DNA from: an uncultured Phascolarctobacterium sp.
Lineage (GTDB): Bacteria; Bacillota; Negativicutes; Acidaminococcales; Acidaminococcaceae
Direction: 5' to 3'
Assembly (NCBI GenBank): GCA_900545535.1
Contig: UQZN01000034.1
Span: forward strand, 1 to 5,200
Length of the DNA stretch: 5,200 bases
The translations under genes and the position numbers were made by a program. Position 1 is the stretch's first letter, and each line of letters opens with the position of its first letter. This document shows, in pieces, positions 1 to 5,200 of this stretch. The notes beneath the pieces were generated by a model. The model saw only the letters and a program-made list of their open reading frames with translations, searched no databases and was not told the DNA's origin.

Positions 1-37
1 CAGGTGTATAACTTGAAAAAAATAACAGTTAAAGGGC

Positions 38-73
38 AAAAAAATACAGCGCCCGGCAAAAGCCGGACGCTGT
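38..73 (-). terminator. Rho-independent terminator of the operon
   Basis: On the minus strand, ACAGCGTCCGGC, a TTTT loop and GCCGGGCGCTGT form a 12-bp GC-rich stem with one G-U wobble, followed by A and a run of seven T (44-38). It lies about 20 bases past the ATPase stop. It works in one direction only: on the plus strand the wobble becomes a C-A mismatch and no T-run follows the stem. Confidence 0.92.
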
Positions 74-92
74 GGTGAAAATAAAGTTATAG

Positions 93-866
93 TTATAAAT
101 TTTTTAAAAGACGGATGTGTTTAAAAGAATCCTCGACCGTAACAGTGGTTTTAACATTGTACATAGTATCAATAACCTGCTTTCCCAATACGCTTTGTGC
201 CGAACCATAGGCAAATGTTCTGGTTTCTTTAAGCATCAGGATATTGTCACAGAACATTGAAGCCAGGTTCAAGTCGTGGATCGTCATAATGATAGAGATA
301 TTATTTTGTCTGGCTAAATTGGTGATGGTGTGCAGGATAAACAGCTGATTGTGCAGGTCCAGGCTGCTGGTCGGTTCGTCCAGAATGATGCAGCGGGGCT
401 GCTGCGCCAAAGCGCGTGCAATAAAAACCCGCTGCCGTTCACCGCCGCTTAAGGTATTCAGTGTGCGGAAGGCCAGCGCTTCCAGCTGCATTCGCTGAAG
501 TATATCAAAAACGAGTGCTTTGTCATTTTCTGAATAGTGCTTGCGTGCGTAAGGCAGTCGCCCCAACATCACGGCATCGATAACATTGAGTTGGAAATAA
601 TTATCTGTGTATTGTGGTACATAGGCAATAAATTTAGCTGTTTCCTGTGGGGACATGGTTACTATATCGTGACCATTCAAGAATACTTTACCCATGGTGA
701 CAGGCAGGATATTATTGATACATTTGATAAAAGTCGTTTTACCTGTGCCATTAGGTCCGAGGATACCTAAAATTTCACCGGCAGTTATGGAGAGAGAGAT
801 GTCATTAAGCACTGGTTTGTCTGGCCGGTAAGCAAATGATAAATGCTTTATTTCTAAAGTCATCAT
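93..866 (-). CDS. FecE/BtuD-type ABC transporter ATP-binding protein
   Basis: Cytoplasmic ATPase that would power chelate import as a dimer beneath the permease. At 257 aa it has the usual length and every catalytic motif intact: Walker A GPNGTGKT at 37-44, Q-loop Gln85 in YVPQ, ABC signature LSGGERQR at 139-146, Walker B CIILDEP at 159-165 with catalytic Glu164, D-loop SSLD at 167-170, and H-loop His197 in TIHDLN. The DLNLAS stretch after the switch histidine is characteristic of the iron-complex/cobalamin importer subfamily (COG1120). The ATG overlaps the permease TGA by four bases. The stop is about 20 bases before a strong terminator, so this is the last gene of the operon. Nothing is truncated or missing; the specificity lies in its partners rather than in this subunit. 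Confidence 0.97.
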   Translation of the reverse strand: MMTLEIKHLSFAYRPDKPVLNDISLSITAGEILGILGPNGTGKTTFIKCINNILPVTMGKVFLNGHDIVTMSPQETAKFIAYVPQYTDNYFQLNVIDAVMLGRLPYARKHYSENDKALVFDILQRMQLEALAFRTLNTLSGGERQRVFIARALAQQPRCIILDEPTSSLDLHNQLFILHTITNLARQNNISIIMTIHDLNLASMFCDNILMLKETRTFAYGSAQSVLGKQVIDTMYNVKTTVTVEDSFKHIRLLKNL

Positions 867-1915
867 AGATCACTCTTTCCTGTATGCAGAATTAAATGGA
901 TAAAAACAGGAACGCCTAAAAACGAAACTACTATGCCAACGGGAACATTGACAGGATAGAGAATAAATTTACCAAAAGTATCTGATAAGACCAGCAGACC
1001 GGAACCGATGAGACCGGACAGCGGAAATAGAAAATGGTGATCGTTGCCGATAATAAGGCGGGCGATGTGTGGTGCGATCAGTCCGACAAAGCCGATAACG
1101 CCTGTAAAACTAATGATCGTGGCTGTAATGAGTACGGCTAAAAACATCGTTAAACCCCTTAATTTTTGTGGACTGATGCCAAGACTTCGTACTAATTCGT
1201 CGTTGCTGCTGGCCATGGCATTCCATTGTGAAAGCAGACTAATGGCAAAAAATGAGCAAAATGCCGTAACTGCGCCGATAATAATTACTGCATCCCAGTT
1301 GGCTCTGTTAAAAGTTCCAAATGTCCATTGAACTACAGCGGCCAGTTTGTTTTCCTGGGCAAAAAATTGCAGTGAGGCGGTTAGAGCTGCAAAAAAATAG
1401 TTTAGTGCGATGCCTACCAAAATGACAGAGTTTGCTGTAATGCCAACTTTTTTTGCTACAGTAAAAACAATCAGCATACTGAGCATTGCTGCAATAAAAG
1501 CGCTGCCAATAATTAAAAAGTCGTTAAAAAATATTGTGGCATTACCAAAAACGATACATAAAGAAGCCCCGAAAGCTGCTGCTGAAGAAACTCCTAGAGT
1601 GAAAGGGCTGACTAAAAAGTTGCGCGTTACCGACTGCATCATCAGACCGGCGGCAGCTAATCCGAAGCCTGCCAATATTGCCAGACAGATGCGCGGCAGG
1701 CGCAGAAACAAAACTACCTTAGCTGCTGCGGTATTTTCACCGGTAACAGTCTGGGTAGAAAAATAGTTGAGCAGTGCCGCTGAAAGTTCGCCAGGGCCAA
1801 TGGTGGCATTCCAGGAAAGACAAAGCAGGGAGACTATCGCTATACCTAAAGTTATATAGATGATTTTAAATTTATTTTTTCGCTGATAGTATTGGTATTG
1901 TTCTTCGATAGACAT
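863..1915 (-). CDS. FecCD/BtuC-family ABC transporter permease
   Basis: Inner-membrane subunit expected to form a homodimer with about ten helices per chain, the channel for a metal chelate handed over by the upstream binding protein. From ATG 1915 it is 350 aa, normal for the family; starting at TTG 1930 would add five residues without a ribosome binding site. A charged N-terminal stretch (to about 17) precedes the first helix (about 18-35). Family motifs in order: LRLPR at 71-75; the conserved region starting GLMMQSVTRN at 90 and running through SPFTLGVSSAAAFGA to 117; SLGISPQKLR at 244-253; the region from GFVGLIAPHIARL (275-287) to FLFP (295-298), which includes the part that contacts the ATPase; and PVGIVVSFLGVPVFIHLI at 325-342. 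The 3' end overlaps the ATPase start by four bases (ATGA), indicating translational coupling and equal output of the two subunits. Only one permease gene is present, which fits a homodimer. Family assignment is secure; substrate is not. Confidence 0.96.
   Translation of the reverse strand: MSIEEQYQYYQRKNKFKIIYITLGIAIVSLLCLSWNATIGPGELSAALLNYFSTQTVTGENTAAAKVVLFLRLPRICLAILAGFGLAAAGLMMQSVTRNFLVSPFTLGVSSAAAFGASLCIVFGNATIFFNDFLIIGSAFIAAMLSMLIVFTVAKKVGITANSVILVGIALNYFFAALTASLQFFAQENKLAAVVQWTFGTFNRANWDAVIIIGAVTAFCSFFAISLLSQWNAMASSNDELVRSLGISPQKLRGLTMFLAVLITATIISFTGVIGFVGLIAPHIARLIIGNDHHFLFPLSGLIGSGLLVLSDTFGKFILYPVNVPVGIVVSFLGVPVFIHLILHTGKSDL
873..881 (-). promoter_or_regulatory. Ribosome binding site of the ATPase gene, inside the permease 3' end
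   Basis: The purine-rich AGGAAAGAG ends six bases before the ATG at 866-864. It lies wholly within the last codons of the permease gene, in keeping with the four-base overlap and coupled translation. A second ATG follows directly (863-861), so either Met could be the first residue, but spacing favours the first. Confidence 0.6.
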
Positions 1916-1922
1916 AAATTTA

Positions 1923-1927
1923 CCTTT
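1923..1927 (-). promoter_or_regulatory. Ribosome binding site (AAAGG) deciding the permease start
   Basis: AAAGG lies seven bases upstream of the ATG at 1915-1913 and touches the binding-protein stop codon, so translation may be coupled. The upstream in-frame TTG at 1930-1928 overlaps that stop as TTGA but is preceded only by AAATCAATGA, with no Shine-Dalgarno match. The ATG is therefore preferred. Confidence 0.65.
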
Positions 1928-3015
1928 CAATCATTGATTTGCATAAGCGGATAGGTATGCCCCGGCAAATATTCCAGATTTAAATATTTTGTCAGCCAGA
2001 GTTTAAAAACTGCTTCAGGATGCAGATCGGGTAAATATTCAGGATATAAAAATTTGGCTACATACAGTACGCCGATGATTTTTGAAGCGCCGCAATGGGC
2101 AAAATAGGAAAGCTGGAAGATATTATCGTTTTGTACGGCTCTGATTTCTTCCCAGCTGTTTCTTGTAAGCATTTCTTTTTTTATTTTTTGATGTTCATCT
2201 AAGGTGGGCGGCCGATATGAATATTTCCAGCGATTATCTGACATTTTGACAATATACTGGGGATTTCTTAAGATAACGGCCTCCTGTACGATATGTCTTT
2301 CTACTGCGTCTTCCATGATATTGATGCCGCCGGTATATTTGACAAGACTGTAAAAATAGCTGCCAGGCATAGTTGTTGCACCAGGGCCGCCGCATTCAAA
2401 ATAGACTGTTTTTCTATTTTTGATATCAGCAAGATGTTTTTGGACATATTGCAGCTGTCCGCCAAAATAGTTTTTTATTTCCCCGGCTCTGTTTTCCTTG
2501 CCAAAAATTTTACCCAATAAATCACAATTATCAGCAAACCGTTCCAGATCATGCGTGTCGATGACAATGACGCTGATACCGAAGTGTGATAATTTTTCCT
2601 GTGCATCGAACCAGCTGCCTTTACTGGAGATCAGCAAAGCCTGTGGTTTTAATGCGATCACTTTTTCATAATTTATAGCCAGTCCTTCACGGGCGCAAAT
2701 CAATTGGTCTTGTGTAAATTTATTGTGGAAGGCTTCATTGTTCCATAAGATATTCTGATCGACACCAACTATCGTATCCAGACATCCCAGAGCAGTGACT
2801 AGTTCAGTCAGGTCTGTATTATAGGCATTGGCAATAGCGACGCGAGTAAGCGGTTTGTCTAAAGTTATTTTTCTGCCCAGACTGTCGCGAACAGTAATCA
2901 ATGTGGCGGATTGCTGCTCAACCGGTTTATGAAATGAACAGCCCATACACAGGATGCAAATGATAAGCAGATAGAACATAGTATATATAGATGATTTATT
3001 AAATTTAGTTCGCAT
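1927..3015 (-). CDS. Iron-complex-type ABC transporter substrate-binding protein (probable lipoprotein)
   Basis: A periplasmic binding protein of the FepB/BtuF/TroA-like class (COG0614) that would capture the chelate released by the receptor and deliver it to the permease. I start it at ATG 3015 (362 aa); an in-frame TTG at 3033 would add six residues but lacks a ribosome binding site. The N-terminus has basic residues (MRTKFNK), a hydrophobic core at about 11-25 and a probable lipidated Cys26. The lipobox, LCMGC, is atypical because the -3 residue is Cys, not Leu. The N-lobe (about 38-155) opens with VRDSLGRKITLDKPLTRVA and contains ELVTALGCLDTIVGVD, the usual family pattern. A linking helix follows (about 157-180), then the C-lobe with ECGGPGATTMPGSYFYSL at 207-224. 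An extra C-terminal segment (about 323-362) begins FLYPEYLPDLHPEAV. The stop is 11 bases before the permease ATG, so the two are co-transcribed. Substrate is unresolved: siderophore, heme, corrinoid or a nickel/cobalt chelate are all possible. Confidence 0.91.
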   Translation of the reverse strand: MRTKFNKSSIYTMFYLLIICILCMGCSFHKPVEQQSATLITVRDSLGRKITLDKPLTRVAIANAYNTDLTELVTALGCLDTIVGVDQNILWNNEAFHNKFTQDQLICAREGLAINYEKVIALKPQALLISSKGSWFDAQEKLSHFGISVIVIDTHDLERFADNCDLLGKIFGKENRAGEIKNYFGGQLQYVQKHLADIKNRKTVYFECGGPGATTMPGSYFYSLVKYTGGINIMEDAVERHIVQEAVILRNPQYIVKMSDNRWKYSYRPPTLDEHQKIKKEMLTRNSWEEIRAVQNDNIFQLSYFAHCGASKIIGVLYVAKFLYPEYLPDLHPEAVFKLWLTKYLNLEYLPGHTYPLMQIND

Positions 3016-3023
3016 ATTTTTAT

Positions 3024-3027
3024 TCCC
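3024..3027 (-). promoter_or_regulatory. Weak ribosome binding site (GGGA) favouring the ATG start of the binding protein
   Basis: GGGA lies eight bases upstream of the ATG at 3015-3013. The in-frame TTG further upstream (3033-3031) has only AT-rich sequence and the end of the hairpin before it, with no purine-rich Shine-Dalgarno match. The ATG is therefore the better start, although the site itself is weak. Confidence 0.5.
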
Positions 3028-3036
3028 AGACAATTA

Positions 3037-3070
3037 AAATTAAGGGAGAAGGTTCCTTCTCCCTTAATTT
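3037..3070 (-). terminator. Hairpin between receptor and transporter genes: possible partial terminator or mRNA-stabilising element
   Basis: A perfect 16-bp inverted repeat is centred on 3053/3054: AAATTAAGGGAGAAGG, two bases, then its reverse complement. In RNA the innermost pair would open, giving a 15-bp stem with a four-base loop. It begins four bases after the receptor stop codon. On the minus strand the GC-rich part of the stem is followed by TTAATTTTAATTG, a broken T-run, so termination there would be partial. Such a site could lower transporter expression relative to the receptor, or protect the receptor mRNA 3' end. Read on the plus strand, the stem is followed by ATTTATTTTT, but no plus-strand gene exists to be terminated. 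The structure is plainly visible; its function is inferred. Confidence 0.65.
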
Positions 3071-3074
3071 ATTT

Positions 3075-5200
3075 TTAAAGCTCAAACTGTGCAGACAACA
3101 TTAATGTACGTGGTGTACCAATGGCAAGATTGCCGCGATTGCCGCTGCTGTAGCCGCCTTGAGGCAGCCAATAATCTTTATTAAGCACGTTGTAGCAGGT
3201 GGCGCTTACAGTTACCGGTGTAGTGCCTAATTTGGTTTTATAGCTGGCGCCGAGATCAAAAACTAAAGAAGAAGGAACGGTGAATTTTTCGTTGTTGATT
3301 TTGGCATTACCGGTGTAGACGCCGCGGCCCCAGAAGGAAGTGCTTTTATCGGGAGCATATTCGGCAGTCAGAACAGCATTCCATTTTGCAACGCCGTTGA
3401 CGGCAATGCCATCTAAGTCGCCGTTTTTAGTTTTTTTCTGTTCAGCGTCAAGATACATAAAGCCGCCCATTAAAGCCCATTTATCGCTGATTTTGCCGTT
3501 TACTGCAAGTTCAATGCCTTTGTAAGTATTTTCGCCGCCATTGGTGAGTAACGGCAGACCAACCGGCTGGGGCTGTACTTTTTGGCTGGCTTTAGTGATT
3601 TCGAAGAAACTTAAAGAGGTGGTCATTTGTCCGGCCTGGTATTTAACGCCTACCTCGTTTTGCTTGGTTTTAGCAGGGTCAAGGATAGCATCAGTATTCT
3701 TGTAGCCGCTTCCGACAACGCTGCCGGCTGCGAAGCTTTCGGAGTGTGAGGCGTAAACTGATAATTTATCAGTTGGCTTATACATAATGCCGTAAGTGGG
3801 GCTGGTATCATTGGATTTCACGCTGTCTTTACCGTAGGATTGGGTGTCTGTATGGTGGCCGTGCAGACCTAACAAAACAGTAGCTTTGCCAAACTCGATA
3901 TTATCTGCCAAAGTCCAGCCCCAGTAGTTTGTTCTGTTGCTGCGGTAGAATCCGTTATGATTGATATTGAGATTGGGGATTTTGCCGTCGTAACGTCCTT
4001 CATAAATATTGCCGGCATTGGGCGTATCTACCATATTAGGGCCGCCGTTAGAATATTGGCTGTATCCGTATTTCCACATTCTGTCAACAGTACCGGCCAG
4101 GTTGTGAGTTACTGTACCTGTCGTAATTTTGCCTTTGATGCCTGTTTGCAGATAATATGAATCCATTGGAAAACCGCCGTCCCGATCAGAATGTGCGGTG
4201 AAGGTGCCATCGTTACTTGTGATAATATAGGGGTCTACGGCACGCCAGGTTATGTTTTTGTATAGATCATAACGGCTGTAACCACCGTTGAAGAATGCGA
4301 CAACGTCTTTACCGATTTTTTGTTCATGGTTCAGAGTCACCATCCAGGTATCCAAAGCAGCTTCCTGACCGTCATAACCATAATTAAGAGTGTTTTTAGG
4401 AGCAGACGGCATTGCTGTTACATTGGGGCCTAGTTGAAATGCTCCGCGCGGATTTTTGATTTTTGATTGACGATAACCGGCAAATAAATTAGAAGTGCTG
4501 TTTTCGTCGCGGTGGTCTAAGTTGATGAAAATATCGCGGTTGGTGAGTTCTTCGTTATCGACACTTGTTTTGCCGCTGATGTTTTCGGCATTGATGCGTA
4601 GTCCCCAGGATTTGTTTTTACCGAAGCGTTGGCCGATATCTATGATTTGACCGTAGGTACTTTTGCCTGAAAAAATTTGTGTGATCCGGTTTATGGGTTT
4701 ATCCGTAGCTTTTTTGGAAACCATATTGACCATACCGCCAGCAGATTCATTCAGTGTAGTACCTTCGATACCCATATTGGGTCCGGCATTGACTTCTATC
4801 CTTTCGGCAAAATTGGTTGGTATTGTAGATTGTGTAAACATACCGGGAACACCGTTGACGTATAAGGCATAACCAGTGGTGTGGATGCCGCGGATAGAAA
4901 AGTCGTTATATAAGCCATAGCTGCTGCTGCGCACAGATGGAGTATTGATTAAAACACTTGTTAAGGGAGCGGTAGGATCGTTGAATTGTTCGATTGTTTT
5001 GTTAGAAAAACTGGTTTTGCTAAAGGGAATATCCATAATGCTGCCTTTACCCAAAATACCGTTACTGCTGATCGAGGTAATATATCCCCCCGGCAGGGCG
5101 TCCCTGTCGGCTTCGACGATGACTTCGTCCAGATCGTGCGTCATAGTTTCTTCAGCGGCGGCAGGCAGTACGAAGCCGACGCTGGCAACGGCGCACAATA
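3075..5200 (-). CDS. TonB-dependent siderophore-type outer-membrane receptor (5' end beyond the window)
   Basis: This gene encodes an outer-membrane beta-barrel that would import a metal chelate using energy from TonB-ExbBD. It is partial: the first readable codon, at 5198-5196, is TTG inside a hydrophobic signal-peptide core, and the codon before it ends in TA, so it must be Leu, Ile or Val. The real start therefore lies upstream. Counting that TTG as residue 1, the signal peptide seems to end at the Ala run near 13-15. A TonB box, DEVIVEA, lies at 24-30. The plug spans about 55-162, with FSIRGI at 100-105, AERIEVNAGP at 131-140 and GGMVNMVSKK at 154-163. The barrel fills the remainder and ends with NVLNKDYW (670-677) and GTPRT (694-698), which resemble the C-terminal signature of ferric-siderophore receptors. 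There is no room for an STN signalling domain, so it is a plain transporter rather than a FecA-type transducer. About 700 residues is normal for the family. The last residue is Leu rather than the usual aromatic. The class is secure; the substrate cannot be read from the sequence. Confidence 0.95.
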   Translation of the reverse strand, partial: LCAVASVGFVLPAAAEETMTHDLDEVIVEADRDALPGGYITSISSNGILGKGSIMDIPFSKTSFSNKTIEQFNDPTAPLTSVLINTPSVRSSSYGLYNDFSIRGIHTTGYALYVNGVPGMFTQSTIPTNFAERIEVNAGPNMGIEGTTLNESAGGMVNMVSKKATDKPINRITQIFSGKSTYGQIIDIGQRFGKNKSWGLRINAENISGKTSVDNEELTNRDIFINLDHRDENSTSNLFAGYRQSKIKNPRGAFQLGPNVTAMPSAPKNTLNYGYDGQEAALDTWMVTLNHEQKIGKDVVAFFNGGYSRYDLYKNITWRAVDPYIITSNDGTFTAHSDRDGGFPMDSYYLQTGIKGKITTGTVTHNLAGTVDRMWKYGYSQYSNGGPNMVDTPNAGNIYEGRYDGKIPNLNINHNGFYRSNRTNYWGWTLADNIEFGKATVLLGLHGHHTDTQSYGKDSVKSNDTSPTYGIMYKPTDKLSVYASHSESFAAGSVVGSGYKNTDAILDPAKTKQNEVGVKYQAGQMTTSLSFFEITKASQKVQPQPVGLPLLTNGGENTYKGIELAVNGKISDKWALMGGFMYLDAEQKKTKNGDLDGIAVNGVAKWNAVLTAEYAPDKSTSFWGRGVYTGNAKINNEKFTVPSSLVFDLGASYKTKLGTTPVTVSATCYNVLNKDYWLPQGGYSSGNRGNLAIGTPRTLMLSAQFEL

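Noticed and set aside
1..37. A possible gene beyond the terminator at the left edge.
   Set aside because: Only 37 bases are visible, with no start, stop or recognisable coding signal that can be assigned.
1410..1766. A 118-codon open frame on the plus strand.
   Set aside because: It lies wholly antisense to the well-supported permease gene and has low-complexity Ala/Lys/Thr composition with no recognisable domain; it is a shadow frame.
3016..3074. A separate promoter for the transporter genes in the gap after the receptor.
   Set aside because: No convincing -35/-10 pair is visible on the minus strand; the space is mostly filled by the hairpin and the AT-rich leader. A promoter inside the receptor 3' end cannot be excluded.
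3016..3074. A Fur box or riboswitch controlling the transporter genes.
   Set aside because: Nothing resembling the GATAATGATAATCATTATC consensus is seen and the gap is too short for a riboswitch. Any iron or cobalamin control element would sit upstream of the receptor, outside the window.
4450..4476. The short tandem GATTTTT repeat in the receptor gene.
   Set aside because: It encodes ordinary Lys/Ile/Asn-rich residues in a barrel strand or loop (SKIKN); two imperfect copies in AT-rich coding sequence are expected by chance.
4663..4872. Overlapping plus-strand frames opposite the receptor plug region.
   Set aside because: They are antisense to conserved plug motifs, are short and overlap one another in different frames; no family features are visible.

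Overview
The window holds four genes, all read on the minus strand, in the order outer-membrane receptor, periplasmic binding protein, permease, ATPase. Together they look like one complete import line for a metal chelate (siderophore, heme, corrinoid or similar) in a cell with an outer membrane. The receptor gene runs off the right-hand edge: its first few codons and the operon promoter lie beyond base 5200. The transcription unit ends on the left in a strong Rho-independent terminator at about 38-73.

Layout in transcription order. At 5200-3075 is a TonB-dependent receptor with the end of a signal peptide, a TonB box, a plug and a beta-barrel. At 3074-3016 is a short gap holding a 16-bp perfect inverted repeat. 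At 3015-1927 is an iron-complex-type substrate-binding protein with a likely lipoprotein signal. At 1915-863 is a FecCD/BtuC-type permease, and at 866-93 the matching ATPase, which overlaps the permease by four bases. Bases 1-92 are non-coding apart from the terminator, and no gene on the plus strand is supported. The receptor would move the chelate across the outer membrane using TonB energy. The binding protein would pass it to a permease dimer driven by the ATPase. TonB, ExbB and ExbD are not in the window.

The organism is inferred, not proven. A Gram-negative-style receptor and ABC cassette combined with low-to-moderate GC, AT-rich codons and a 'DEVIVEADR'-type TonB box suggest a diderm Firmicute of the class Negativicutes. 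I see no integrase, transposase, CRISPR array, tRNA, rRNA or riboswitch. I found no evidence of an undescribed system. The points most worth a second look are the hairpin separating receptor from transporter, the unassigned substrate with the binding protein's C-terminal extension, and two start codons that Shine-Dalgarno evidence shifts from TTG to ATG.
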